The notes under the pieces: generated by a model | Told to the model about the DNA's origin: nothing | What the model saw: the letters and a program-made list of their open reading frames with translations, nothing else | The model's database searches: none | Translations under genes and position numbers: made by a program | Assembly (NCBI RefSeq): GCF_017815135.1 | Contig: NZ_JAGJCF010000010.1 | Location: 111,716 to 175,715 of the forward strand | Length of the DNA: 64,000 nucleotides | Origin: Jiella mangrovi | Lineage (GTDB): Bacteria; Pseudomonadota; Alphaproteobacteria; Rhizobiales; Rhizobiaceae | Direction of reading: 5' to 3' | Shown: in pieces, positions 50,719 through 61,328 of the stretch | Position numbering within the stretch: position 1 is the first letter of the stretch | How the letters are laid out: each line of letters opens with the position of its first letter

Positions 50719-51165
50719 TCAATTGCTCCTGTGCCAGGAAAAGCGGGATCTTACGGCGTCCGGCAGGATCTCCGGCTCGATCCGGTGAATGGCGCCCGAG
50801 CGTTCTGCCGCAGGCTTCGAGGCGCTGGCGTCGGCATGGTTTTCCGCGTGAGGGTGGGCGTGCGGATTGGCGCGCGAGCCATTGTCGGTGATGTCGAGAA
50901 AACGGATGCCGGCGAACATCGAGCGGCGATAGATCAGTTCGGCGGGCCGGTTGGCCTGTTCTTCACCGATTCGGATCCGAAATTCCTTCGGCAGATGGAC
51001 GCTGTCGTCGATGGTCAGCAGCGCGCCGGTCGCCGAGACGTTGCGCACGATGCAGTCGAAAGTGGAAAAGCCGTTATTGAAGACGATCTTGGCGCGCTTC
51101 AGCACGCGCATGCGTGTCGCCCCGCGGCGTTCGGCCCCTTCAAAGTCTGACGCTATCGCAGTCAT
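50719..51165 (-). CDS. PilZ-domain protein
   Basis: A 148-residue protein with an N-terminal PilZ domain, the c-di-GMP receptor fold. The two ligand motifs are visible: RRGATR (Arg14 to Arg18, RxxxR) and NVSATG (Asn42-x-Ser44-x-x-Gly47). After about residue 100 a low-complexity tail rich in His, Ala and Arg follows (NPHAHPHAENHADASASKPA), which I cannot assign. It is monocistronic, between tRNA-Lys and the repeat array behind ilvC. The target process is unknown; motility or exopolysaccharide control is usual for the family. Confidence 0.9.
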   Translation of the reverse strand: MTAIASDFEGAERRGATRMRVLKRAKIVFNNGFSTFDCIVRNVSATGALLTIDDSVHLPKEFRIRIGEEQANRPAELIYRRSMFAGIRFLDITDNGSRANPHAHPHAENHADASASKPAAERSGAIHRIEPEILPDAVRSRFSWHRSN

Positions 51166-51408
51166 TTTATGCCTCCGGGACTATCAACTGGGCAACACGG
51201 TCTCATGTTGCAGTTTCCAATCGGTGAAGTCGCCGGGAAAAAATCGATGCAATTGTAGGAGCGAATCACAAAACAGCCGCCGGGCAAGGCGCCGGCGCCT
51301 GTTCTGCGGTGACGATCAGTCTGTCGTTCCCTCGTAAGGTCGCAAGGACTGGCTATCGTCTGAAATGCAAAGCCCTTCGTCGCGCTCGTTCTGGATGAGG
51401 GGGCCTCG

Positions 51409-53587
<2,179 letters not shown>

Positions 53588-53590
53588 CAG

Positions 53591-53613
53591 CCGTACCGTA
53601 CGTTACGGTACGG
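53591..53613. promoter_or_regulatory. Inverted repeat operator for the TetR-ilvC operon
   Basis: Arms CCGTACCGTA (53591-53600) and TACGGTACGG (53604-53613) are exact inverted copies around CGT. The site is four bases upstream of the TetR start codon, the classical place for an autoregulatory TetR operator. Confidence 0.8.
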
Positions 53614-53664
53614 GCGTTTAACGGCACGGCGAAGGGATTGCAAGAGGCGATATCGCGCGAGAAA

Positions 53665-54381
53665 TCAGGCGGCGGCGTTCATCGCCCCGAACCGGACTTC
53701 GCCGTCGTGAAGGAAGCAGGCCGTTGAAAACAGGCCAAGATCGAGGGGATTGGGCTGGCGAATGTCGGATGGTTCCGGCATCTTGCGGCCCCGGTCCTCG
53801 AAGGCCCGGTCGATCTGCGAAATCGCGACGACCGTCGCGCCGGTAGCGGCGGCGAAATCATGCAGCTGGCGGACCTGAACCGAAAGCTGCGGTTTGCGGC
53901 GCTGCTGGTCGAGAAGCTGCAGATAGTCGATCACCGCGAGGGCCGGGCGCGGTGCGGCGCCCATGCGATCGATCATGAAGCCGGCGGCGATGTCGTCGGA
54001 CGTGTCGACGACGAGCCGAGCGGCCTCGCTCCCAAGACCGAGGGACCTCAGCCGCTGCGAAATTCCGGCTTCCGTTTCCTCGAGGGTGAAGAAGAAGGCG
54101 CTTCGCCCGGCGCGCACCGCCGCGACCGCGAGTTCAAGGCCGAGCAGGGTCTTGCCATGGCCCGGCCGCGCAGCGAGGAGGGCGAGATCACCCGGCGCGA
54201 ACCGGGGGAGGAGCCGTTCGCCCGGCCGCAAGCGTGACGCCTCGGCCGCGAGAAGGCTCCAGCTTCGAAAGCCTTCGCGCCGGGCCAGCCGGTCGAGCGC
54301 CTCGTGAAGCGGTATCGCGGCCTCGCGGGACAACAATCGCGCCTGCCGTTTCAGTCTGAAGATCGGGAGAGACAGTTTCAT
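53665..54381 (-). CDS. DnaB-like RecA-fold ATPase, stand-alone
   Basis: A 238-residue protein with the C-terminal ATPase fold of the replicative helicase DnaB. Walker A is ARPGHGKT (71-78), FFFTLEETEAGI holds the catalytic glutamate region, Walker B LAVIDYLQLLD (148-158) is typical of DnaB, and VVAISQIDRAFEDR matches its motif H4 region. The DnaB N-terminal domain is absent, and the first 60 residues form a helical lead. Start at 54381, with GGAGG seven bases upstream. Its cellular role is unknown; small DnaB-like ATPases of this size recur in Hyphomicrobiales, and I see no phage genes around it. Confidence 0.8.
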   Translation of the reverse strand: MKLSLPIFRLKRQARLLSREAAIPLHEALDRLARREGFRSWSLLAAEASRLRPGERLLPRFAPGDLALLAARPGHGKTLLGLELAVAAVRAGRSAFFFTLEETEAGISQRLRSLGLGSEAARLVVDTSDDIAAGFMIDRMGAAPRPALAVIDYLQLLDQQRRKPQLSVQVRQLHDFAAATGATVVAISQIDRAFEDRGRKMPEPSDIRQPNPLDLGLFSTACFLHDGEVRFGAMNAAA

Positions 54382-54530
54382 CGAGAACCTCCGCGTTGCG
54401 AGCAAGGTCCGCAATCCCTCCTCATGCGCGCTCGAACGGGGTCGGTCCAAAGAGCCGATCTTCCTGCATGGCGAATGCTTTCCCGAATGGAGGGGGGAGG
54501 CCCGGGTGAGGCCAACGCAGGAATCCTACG

Positions 54531-54570
54531 ACAGCGGCTCGAAAATCGGAAATGATTTTCGAGCCGCTGT
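54531..54570. repeat. Long perfect palindrome, probable bidirectional terminator
   Basis: Seventeen-base arms (54531-54547 and 54554-54570) around GGAAAT, with the core CGAAAATC / GATTTTCG shared with the repeat at 18694-18715. It lies between the DnaB-like gene and the amtB-linked small gene, where a leftward terminator for the amtB transcript would be expected. Confidence 0.75.
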
Positions 54571-54621
54571 GCGGATTTCAGGGCCGCGAGGAAATCTTCC
54601 GTCTCGCGTGCCTTCAAAGGG

Positions 54622-54798
54622 CTACGGCTTCTTCGTGAACTTCGCGAAGTCGCGACTTTCGTGATGAGTGCCGTACCAGATCGCTCCGGCCACGAGGGCG
54701 ACAGAGACGATGAGGGTCAGCACCGTTCCGAAGCCGCTGTGGGCGAGGGTGAAATAGGCCTCGACGCCCTCCCATTGGGTGATCGGCGATGTGTTCAT
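54622..54798 (-). CDS. 58-residue single-pass membrane protein downstream of amtB
   Basis: Reading leftwards from ATG 54798 gives MNTSPITQWEGVEAYFTLAH, then SGFGTVLTLIVSVALVAGAI and WYGTHHESRDFAKFTKKP, ending at TAG 54622. One clear membrane helix (about residues 22-43) is flanked by an aromatic N-terminal segment and a charged C-terminal tail. AAAGGCAAG stands nine bases upstream of the ATG, and the gene begins 31 bases after the amtB stop, so both are likely one transcript. I do not recognise a characterised family. The position suggests an accessory of the ammonium channel or a membrane anchor; this is inference. Confidence 0.75.
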   Translation of the reverse strand: MNTSPITQWEGVEAYFTLAHSGFGTVLTLIVSVALVAGAIWYGTHHESRDFAKFTKKP

Positions 54799-54829
54799 GG
54801 TCGGCTTGCCTTTCGATGGTGGTCGGCGG

Positions 54830-56200
54830 TCATTCGGCGGGGACGGCGGCCGGTCCGCCGGTCTCGATGCCGGGCGTCATGATCGGCGCGGCGGGGCGGG
54901 TCATGCCTTCGGGATAGGCTTCGATCGGCACCTCGACGAGATCGAGGCCCATCACCTCCACGTCGTGGGGAACGCGCAGATAGCCGGCCGATTTCATCAC
55001 GGCCGAGATCGCATAGCCCGGAATGAAGCCGAGAGCGGCCATGACGATGAGGCTGACGAGCTGGCCAAACAGCGACACCGGCGGCATGCCGTCGATGTTC
55101 GGATAGCCGGCGGCGAAGAGGCCGACGGCAAGGACGCCCATCGCGCCACCGGCACCGTGGACGGCGACGGCGCCGACCGCATCGTCGATGCCGGCCTTTT
55201 CGATTGCGTTTGCGACCATCGGTGCGACGAAGCCGGCGACGACGGCGATGATGAAGGCCATCGGCGGATACCACACGTCGAGGCCGGAGGCTGCCGAGAT
55301 GATGCCGACGAGGCCGCAGGACATCATCCAGAACGGATCGCGGGTCTTCACCCAGCCGCCGATGATGCCGCCGGCAAAGGCCATGACGGTGTTGAAGGCG
55401 AAGGCCGAGAGAGTCGCCGGCTGGCCGAAGATGTTGGTCCACTGGGCGCCGGAATTGTAGATGATGCAGCCGCCGAGGAAGCCGAAGAAGCCGACGATGA
55501 TCAGCATCAGCCCGACGACGGTCAGCGGCACGCTGTGGGCCTTGATGGCATTCGGCGTGCCGTCGGCATTGTACTTGCCGATGCGCGGGCCGAGATTGAT
55601 CAGGACGCCGAGGGTGAAGGCGCCGGCGACGAGATGGACGCAGCCTGCCGCGCCGACGTCGTGGAAGCCGAATTCGGTGGTCAGCCAGCCGGTCGGATGC
55701 CATCCCCAGGCGGCGGCGAGAATCCAGACAACCGAGCCGAGGATGATCGCCAGAACGAGGAAGGCGGTCAGCCGGATGCGCTCGATCACCGCGCCCGACA
55801 TGATCGAGGCGGTCGTCGCGGCGAAGAGGGCGAAGGCCGCCCAGAACACGCCGGTGGCGTTGTCGGCAAGGTTCGGCCCCATGGCGCTCGCCCAGGGCAG
55901 GGCGGACTCGGAGCCTTCCGCGATGGTGAAGCCGCCGGGAAAGGCGTTGTAGATCCACCAGCCGAAGAAGAAGAAGGTCGGCACCACGAAGGCGAAGGCG
56001 AGAAGATTCTTGGTGCCGGCGGCGAGCACGTTCTTGGCGCGAGAGGCGCCCATCTCATAGGCGAGGAAGCCGGCGTGGATGGTGATCATCAGGGCGGTGC
56101 ACCACCAGTAGAAGATCTCCATGTTGACCGTGTTCGACATCGCCGAACTGGCCTCGAGGGCAGCGACTTTCTGCCCGAGTTCCAACAGTTGCTGATCCAT
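54830..56200 (-). CDS. amtB: Ammonium transporter
   Basis: A 456-residue Amt/Mep channel with eleven hydrophobic helices. The paired histidines of the conduction pore are in AAGCVHLVAGAFTLGVLI and AVAVHGAGGAMGVLA, and the signature FNTVMAFAGGIIGGW is present. Unlike E. coli AmtB the N-terminus has a short amphipathic lead (MDQQLLELGQKVAALEASSA) instead of a cleaved signal, and the C-terminal tail is long (VPIEAYPEGMTRPAAPIMTP). No glnK gene adjoins it. Start 56200 has AAAGGAG seven bases upstream. A sigma-54-type promoter lies 101 bases upstream, fitting nitrogen control. It also would carry methylammonium, relevant to the nearby glnT-glx genes. Confidence 0.93.
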   Translation of the reverse strand: MDQQLLELGQKVAALEASSAMSNTVNMEIFYWWCTALMITIHAGFLAYEMGASRAKNVLAAGTKNLLAFAFVVPTFFFFGWWIYNAFPGGFTIAEGSESALPWASAMGPNLADNATGVFWAAFALFAATTASIMSGAVIERIRLTAFLVLAIILGSVVWILAAAWGWHPTGWLTTEFGFHDVGAAGCVHLVAGAFTLGVLINLGPRIGKYNADGTPNAIKAHSVPLTVVGLMLIIVGFFGFLGGCIIYNSGAQWTNIFGQPATLSAFAFNTVMAFAGGIIGGWVKTRDPFWMMSCGLVGIISAASGLDVWYPPMAFIIAVVAGFVAPMVANAIEKAGIDDAVGAVAVHGAGGAMGVLAVGLFAAGYPNIDGMPPVSLFGQLVSLIVMAALGFIPGYAISAVMKSAGYLRVPHDVEVMGLDLVEVPIEAYPEGMTRPAAPIMTPGIETGGPAAVPAE

Positions 56201-56300
56201 CCGCTTCTCCTTTGATCGTCCCGCCAGGGGAACCCGGTTCACCGCGTCGTGCCTGATCCCCTCGACCGCAACGCAATCAGGAGGAAATATTGTTTCCCCA

Positions 56301-56316
56301 TGCGAGAAACGTGCCA
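56301..56316 (-). promoter_or_regulatory. Sigma-54-type promoter upstream of amtB
   Basis: Reading leftwards, TGGCAC-GTTTC-TCGCA has GG and GC exactly ten bases apart, as required for -24/-12 promoters; only one base departs from the TGGCAC-N5-TTGCA consensus. It would start a leader of about 85-90 bases before amtB. I did not find a clear NtrC site upstream. Confidence 0.7.
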
Positions 56317-56878
56317 GATGCGGCCGGCTCGGCTCTTCGCTTTCGGATTGTGGTTGGGGAGGGGTTTTCCGGCGCCGCAAGGAAACCGTCTCGCTGTCTG
56401 TTTGCGCTTCTGCTCAAATTAGAAGCAGATCCATGCCCTGCTCATGCGCTGATCTGGCGCTTTCGAAGGCCGCTTATCGTCTCGGTTTTGCCGCTGGTGC
56501 CGCGGGTGCTTGTGCAGGCGCCGCCGGTCAAAGAAGGGCGGGCGCGCGGTCGCCGCGCCCGGCTCGATGGCGAGCAGAGACGAGGGTGGGAGAGCTCCAG
56601 CCGCCCCCGACACTTCGTCATTTTCGGGACGGGGCCCGGCAATCCACAATGCGACGTTCAAGAAGGATGTTTTCTTCAACCAACTCAGTCGGTTGAAGCG
56701 CTGCTCTGGATTCTCGGGACGGGGCCCGAGAATGACGAAGCGGTGAGGAAGGCGCCTCTCCTGTCGCGTGCGAGCGGGAGGTTTCACTCCGCATATGCGC
56801 AGATTGCTCAAGCGCTTCGCGACCTGCCGCTATGTGACGGGCCGATCGCTGAGCGCTCGCCGTGCAGTGTGCCGCTTC
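56317..56878. other. Gene-free region with dispersed palindromic repeats
   Basis: About 560 bases between the amtB promoter and the glnT stop contain no supported gene. Two copies of a dispersed palindrome lie here: an altered copy at 56613-56645 and a full copy at 56708-56742. The full copy is an exact inverted match to 63832-63866. An inverted repeat TCTGCT / AGCAGA at about 56412-56432 is also seen. Confidence 0.55.
56708..56742. repeat. Dispersed palindromic repeat, copy in the amtB-glnT spacer
   Basis: A 35-base element with the core GGATTCTCGGGACGGGGCCC followed by GAGAATGACGAAGCG, able to fold through ATTCTCGGG / CCCGAGAAT. The reverse complement is at 63832-63866 without a mismatch, and a related copy is at 56613-56645. 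Elements of this look are scattered between genes in many alphaproteobacteria. Confidence 0.85.
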
Positions 56879-58186
56879 TCACACGTCGAGCGTCGTCGCG
56901 CGTTCCCAGTCGGTGAAATGCCCGCAATAGCTGTCCCACTCTTTGCGCTTCAGCTTCAGATAGGCCCTGGAGAACTCGGCCCCGAGCGCCGACGTCAGCC
57001 CCTCGTCCTTTTCGAATTCGCGCAGCGCGTCGAGGAGGTTGAGCGGCAGTTTCGGGGCGTCGGTGACGGTGGGGCCCTCGGCATACATGTCGATGTCGCG
57101 ATGCGGGCCGGGATCGGCCCTGGAGCGGATGCCGTCGAGGCCGGCGGCGATGATCACCGCCTGGAGGAGATAGGGATTGGCGGCGCCGTCGGGCAGGCGC
57201 AGCTCGAAGCGGCCGGGGCCGGGCACGCGCACCATGTGGGTGCGGTTGTTGCCGGTCCAGGTGATCGAGTTCGGCGCCCAGGTGGCGCCCGAGACCGTGC
57301 GCGGCGCGTTGATCCGCTTGTAGGAATTGACCGTCGGATTGGTCAGCGCGGCGAGCGCCGGTCCGTGTTTCATGATGCCGCCGAGAAACGTCTTGCCCTC
57401 GGCCGACAGGCCGAACGGGGCGTCCTCGTCGGCAAAGGCGTTGACCGCGCCATCATTGTCCCACACCGAGACGTGGCAGTGGCAGCCATTGCCGGTCAGG
57501 CCCTTGAAGGGCTTGGGCATGAAGGTCGCGCGCAGCCCGTGCTTTTCGGCGACGGATTTCACCATGAACTTGAAGAAGGAGTGCCTGTCGGCGGTTTTCA
57601 GCGCGTCGTCGAAGGCCCAGTTCATCTCGAACTGGCCGTTCGCATCCTCGTGGTCGTTCTGGTAGGGCTCCCAGCCGAGGCCCAGCATGTGGTCGCAGAT
57701 CTCGGCGATGACGTCGTAACGGCGCATGACCGCCTGCTGGTCGTAGCAGGGCTTTTCGGCGGTGTCGTATTCGTCCGAGATCGCCTTGCCGTCGGGGGTG
57801 ATGAGGAAGAATTCCGCCTCGACGCCGGTCCTGACCCTGAGCCCCGCTTCGGCCGCCTCGGCGATCAGACGCTTCAGCACCACCCGCGGCGCCTGGGCGA
57901 CGGGCTCGCCCTCCATCTTGAGGTCGGCCGCGACCCATGCGACCTCCGGCTTCCAGGGAAGCTGGATGACGGAGCCGGGATCGGGCATCGCGAACAGATC
58001 GGGATGGGCGGGCGTCATGTCGAGCCAGGTGGCAAAGCCGGCAAAGCCGGCGCCGTCCGCCTGCATCTCGGCGATCGCCTGGGCCGGAACCAGCTTGGCG
58101 CGCTGGCCGCCGAACAGGTCGGTGAAGCTGATCATGAAGTATCTGATGCCGTTTTCGGCGGCAAAGGCCGACAGATCGCTGGTCAT
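56879..58186 (-). CDS. glnT: Type III glutamine synthetase-like ligase GlnT (GmaS-related)
   Basis: A 435-residue glutamine-synthetase-fold enzyme. Family segments are YFMISFTDLFGGQRAKLVPA, GVEAEFFLITPDGKAISDEY, the metal-binding EDANGQFEMNWAFDDALKTA, GNGCHCHVSVWDNDG and ELRLPDGAANPYLLQ. GlnT enzymes are closely related to GmaS, which makes gamma-glutamylmethylamide from glutamate, methylamine and ATP; the two are not separable by eye. It is followed upstream by glxD, glxC and glxB in the same direction, the order seen for gmaS with the N-methylglutamate synthase genes. Ammonia or a small amine is therefore the second substrate. Confidence 0.88.
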   Translation of the reverse strand: MTSDLSAFAAENGIRYFMISFTDLFGGQRAKLVPAQAIAEMQADGAGFAGFATWLDMTPAHPDLFAMPDPGSVIQLPWKPEVAWVAADLKMEGEPVAQAPRVVLKRLIAEAAEAGLRVRTGVEAEFFLITPDGKAISDEYDTAEKPCYDQQAVMRRYDVIAEICDHMLGLGWEPYQNDHEDANGQFEMNWAFDDALKTADRHSFFKFMVKSVAEKHGLRATFMPKPFKGLTGNGCHCHVSVWDNDGAVNAFADEDAPFGLSAEGKTFLGGIMKHGPALAALTNPTVNSYKRINAPRTVSGATWAPNSITWTGNNRTHMVRVPGPGRFELRLPDGAANPYLLQAVIIAAGLDGIRSRADPGPHRDIDMYAEGPTVTDAPKLPLNLLDALREFEKDEGLTSALGAEFSRAYLKLKRKEWDSYCGHFTDWERATTLDV

Positions 58187-58286
58187 GGTTTCCCCTGCGG
58201 TTCGTTCGACGTTGGGGCGCCTCCCGGCATTGTCTTTTTCTTCGCGCCGGGGGCTTCTACGGCCCCCTTTATGCGTTCGCTCGTCG

Positions 58287-59615
58287 TCAGAGCCCCGTCT
58301 GACCGGGGATCCAGCCGGTGCCGGCGAGCGGCACCCTTGCCATCGCCGCCGCCTCGATGGTGAGGGCGACGAGGTCCTCCGGCTCCAGATTGTGCAGGTG
58401 GTTGTGGCCGCAGGCGCGGGCGATGGTCTGGGCTTCCAGCGTCATCACCTTCAGATAGTTGGCAAGCCGCCGGCCGGCGGCGATGGGATCGAGGCGCGCC
58501 GCAAGCTCGGGGTCCTGGGTTGTGATGCCGGCCGGATCCTTGCCCTCGTGCCAGTCGTCATAGGCGCCGGCCGTGGTTCCGAGCGCGTTGTACTCGGCTT
58601 CCCATTTCGCGTCGTTGTCGCCGAGCGCGACGAGCGCCGCCGTGCCGATCGAGACGGCGTCGGCGCCGAGCGCCAGGGCTTTGGCGACGTCGGCGCCGTT
58701 GCGGATGCCGCCGGAGACGACGAGCTGCACCTTGCGATGCATGCCGAGCTCCTGCAGCGCCTCAACCGCCGGGCGGATGCAGGCGAGCGTCGGCAGGCCG
58801 ACATTCTCGATGAAGACGTCCTGGGTCGCCGCCGTGCCGCCCTGCATGCCGTCGACAACGACGACGTCGGCGCCGGCCTTCACCGCGAGCGCCGTGTCGT
58901 AATAGGGCCGCGAGCCGCCGATCTTGATGTAGATTGGCTTTTCCCAGTCGGTGATCTCGCGAAGTTCGAGGATCTTGATCTCCAGATCGTCCGGCCCGGT
59001 CCAGTCGGGATGCCGGCAGGCCGAGCGCTGGTCGATGCCCTTGGGCAGCGTGCGCATTTCCGCGACCCGGTCGGAGATCTTCTGGCCGAGCAGCATGCCG
59101 CCGCCGCCGGGCTTGGCGCCCTGGCCGACGACGATCTCGATGGCGTCGGCGCGGCGCAGGTCCTTGGGGTTCATGCCGTAGCGCGAGGGAAGATACTGAT
59201 AGACCAGAAGCTCCGAATGGCCGCGCTCCTCGTCGGTCATACCGCCGTCGCCGGTGGTGGTGGAGGTGCCCGACAGCGTCGCGCCGCGTCCGAGCGCTTC
59301 CTTGGCGGGGCCGGAGAGGGCGCCGAAGCTCATACCGGCGATGGTGACCGGAATCTTCAGCTGCAATGGCTTCCTGGCAAAGCGCGTGCCGAGGGTGACT
59401 GAAGTGTCGCAGCGCTCGCGGTAGCCTTCGAGAGGGTAGCGCGACATCGAGGCGCCGAGGAACAACAGGTCGTCGAAATGCGGCAGAGCCTTCTTGGTGC
59501 CGCCGCCGCGAATGTCGTAGATGCCGGTGGCCGCCGCACGCCGGATCTCGGCGAGCGAGACGTCGTCGAAGATCGCGGATTTACGGGGCGGTGTCGGCGG
59601 GTTGTGATAGGTCAT
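58287..59615 (-). CDS. glxD: Glutamate synthase-like FMN-binding subunit GlxD (MgsC-like)
   Basis: A 442-residue protein equal to the central FMN (synthase) domain of GltB. Visible GltB-like segments are ITVAGMSFGALSGPAKEALG, ATLSGTSTTTGDGGMTDEER, VGQGAKPGGGGMLLGQKISD, VVVDGMQGGTAATQDVF and VSGGIRNGADVAKALALGAD. Where GltB has the cluster cysteines before GVATQDP, this protein reads TAGAYDDWHEGKDPAGITTQ with no cysteine, so it should lack that 3Fe-4S cluster. With GlxC and GlxB it rebuilds a three-part glutamate-synthase-like enzyme; the MgsABC homologues make N-methylglutamate. It lies between glnT (100-base gap) and glxC (21-base gap). Confidence 0.88.
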   Translation of the reverse strand: MTYHNPPTPPRKSAIFDDVSLAEIRRAAATGIYDIRGGGTKKALPHFDDLLFLGASMSRYPLEGYRERCDTSVTLGTRFARKPLQLKIPVTIAGMSFGALSGPAKEALGRGATLSGTSTTTGDGGMTDEERGHSELLVYQYLPSRYGMNPKDLRRADAIEIVVGQGAKPGGGGMLLGQKISDRVAEMRTLPKGIDQRSACRHPDWTGPDDLEIKILELREITDWEKPIYIKIGGSRPYYDTALAVKAGADVVVVDGMQGGTAATQDVFIENVGLPTLACIRPAVEALQELGMHRKVQLVVSGGIRNGADVAKALALGADAVSIGTAALVALGDNDAKWEAEYNALGTTAGAYDDWHEGKDPAGITTQDPELAARLDPIAAGRRLANYLKVMTLEAQTIARACGHNHLHNLEPEDLVALTIEAAAMARVPLAGTGWIPGQTGL

Positions 59616-59636
59616 GGCTCTCAGCGAACTCCCGCC

Positions 59637-60323
59637 TCAATAGGCGTCGGCATTGTCGATGTCGAAGCTGTAGAGCTTGCGGGCCGAGCCGTAACGCCTG
59701 AACTCCGACGGCTCGACGCCGGTGACGCCGGCCCTTTCCAACAGGCCGGCGAGAAGCGTCAGATGTTCTTCTCGCATCTCCTTCTCGACGCAGTCGGCGC
59801 CGAGGCTTTTCACGCTGCCGCGAACGAAGAGCTTCGCCTCGTAGAGCGAATCGCCGAGCGCCTCGCCGGCATCGCCGAGGACGACGAGATTGCCGGACTG
59901 GCCCATGAAGGCCGACATGTGGCCGATATTGCCGTGAACGACGATGTCGATCCCCTTCATCGAGATGCCGCAGCGCGAGGCGGCGTTGCCCTTGATGACG
60001 AGGAGGCCGCCGCGCCCGGTGGCGCCGGCATATTGCGAGGCGTCGCCTTCGACGACGACCGTGCCCGACATCATGTTCTCGGCAACGCCCGGACCGGCCG
60101 AGCCATGCACGGTGACGGTCGCGGCTGAGTTCATGCCGGCGCAGTAATAGCCGACCGAGCCCCGGATCGAGACGGCGACGGGCGCATCGCAGCCGACGGC
60201 GACGGCATGGCTGCCGCGCGGATTGACGACCTCGAATTCCGTGTCATTGGCGCCGGCGGCAAGGCCGTGAAGCGCCTGGTTGAGCTCCCGCAGCGGCGTC
60301 TGGGAAAGGTCGAACGTTGGCAA
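59637..60323 (-). CDS. glxC: Glutamate synthase-like GXGXG subunit GlxC (MgsB-like)
   Basis: A 228-residue protein corresponding to the C-terminal beta-helix of GltB. The GXGXG-type repeats are readable as successive strands: GSVGYYCAGMNSAATVTVHG, GVAENMMSGTVVVEGDASQY, GATGRGGLLVIKGNAASRCG, GNIGHMSAFMGQSGNLVVLG and GDSLYEAKLFVRGSVKSLGA. In glutamate synthases this domain is structural and supports the tunnel between the two active sites. It is 21 bases from glxD and 18 bases from glxB, in one operon. Confidence 0.9.
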   Translation of the reverse strand: MPTFDLSQTPLRELNQALHGLAAGANDTEFEVVNPRGSHAVAVGCDAPVAVSIRGSVGYYCAGMNSAATVTVHGSAGPGVAENMMSGTVVVEGDASQYAGATGRGGLLVIKGNAASRCGISMKGIDIVVHGNIGHMSAFMGQSGNLVVLGDAGEALGDSLYEAKLFVRGSVKSLGADCVEKEMREEHLTLLAGLLERAGVTGVEPSEFRRYGSARKLYSFDIDNADAY

Positions 60324-60341
60324 GCTGCGGGTCTCCCGAGG

Positions 60342-61271
60342 TCAGGCCGCGAGGGTGCTTTCGCCGGCCAGGCGATCGCGATCCCAGAAATAGACGGAGG
60401 CGGGTTCCGGCTCCCATATGCGGGCGCCGTCGATGCCCGGCAGGTCGACGAGGGCGCGATATTCCGAGCCGAAGGCGACGTAGCTTGTCGTCTCGGCCAT
60501 CACGGCCGGCTTGCAGGCGATCGGATCGCGCAAGACGCCGAAGCCGGTCCTGGTGCCGACGACGAAGGTGAAGAAGCCGTCGAGATCGCAAAGCCCGTCT
60601 TCCAGCGCCTCGCCGAGATTGCGCCCCTTGGCCATTCGCGCCGTCAGATAGGCGGCGGCGACCTCGGTATCGTTTTCGGTCTCGAAGCGGATGCCGGCGC
60701 GGGCAAGTTCACGGCGCAGATTGTTGTGGTTCGACAAGGAGCCGTTATGGACGAGGCACTGGTCCGGCCCGGTCGAGAAGGGATGGGCGCCAAGCGTCGT
60801 CACCGCCGATTCCGTCGCCATGCGGGTGTGGCCGATGCCGTGGGTGCCGGCCATGGAGCGGATGTCGAAGCGCGCGACGACTTCCTGCGGCAGGCCGACT
60901 TCCTTGTAGATCTCGACGCTTTCGCCCGCGCTCATCATGCGGATCGAGGGCAGCGCCCGGCGCAGGAAGGCGCGCGCGTCGTCCAGGGCTTCGGCGGGCA
61001 GCTGCACGACGGCATGGCTGCTCTTGAGCGAAACCGTCACCGCGTCGCCGGAAAGATGCTCCAGCTGCTCGGCGAGACCGTCGAAATCCTCCTGCGGCCG
61101 GTCGAACTGCAGCGTCAGCTTCATGCGGCGGGGAACGGGCTTACCGTAGATCGCGATGCCGGCCGAATCCGGCCCGCGATCGGTCATGGTGATCAGCATG
61201 GCGGATAACAGCTCGCCGAGCCTCGGCTCGAGCGCCGGGTCCTTCAGAAACAGGCCGACAATGCCGCACAT
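60342..61271 (-). CDS. glxB: Class II glutamine amidotransferase-like subunit GlxB (MgsA-like)
   Basis: A 309-residue protein equal to the amidotransferase domain of GltB. It starts MCGIVGLFLKDPALEPRLGE, so removal of Met exposes Cys2 as the N-terminal nucleophile. Other active-site segments are MTDRGPDSAGIAIYG, GIGHTRMATESAVTTLGAHP and CLVHNGSLSNHNNLRRELAR. In N-methylglutamate synthase the equivalent subunit transfers the glutamyl or amide group of gamma-glutamylmethylamide. It is the first gene of the glxB-glxC-glxD-glnT transcript; an operator-like motif is 58 bases upstream. Confidence 0.9.
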   Translation of the reverse strand: MCGIVGLFLKDPALEPRLGELLSAMLITMTDRGPDSAGIAIYGKPVPRRMKLTLQFDRPQEDFDGLAEQLEHLSGDAVTVSLKSSHAVVQLPAEALDDARAFLRRALPSIRMMSAGESVEIYKEVGLPQEVVARFDIRSMAGTHGIGHTRMATESAVTTLGAHPFSTGPDQCLVHNGSLSNHNNLRRELARAGIRFETENDTEVAAAYLTARMAKGRNLGEALEDGLCDLDGFFTFVVGTRTGFGVLRDPIACKPAVMAETTSYVAFGSEYRALVDLPGIDGARIWEPEPASVYFWDRDRLAGESTLAA

Positions 61272-61328
61272 CTGTGGATCCCCCTCGCGAAGACGATGGA
61301 TCAGCTATGCCACAGGAATCGGCGCGTC

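Noticed and set aside
56317..56500. NtrC binding sites upstream of the amtB sigma-54 promoter
   Set aside because: No TGCACC-type dyad could be found by eye; the inverted repeat there has a different sequence.
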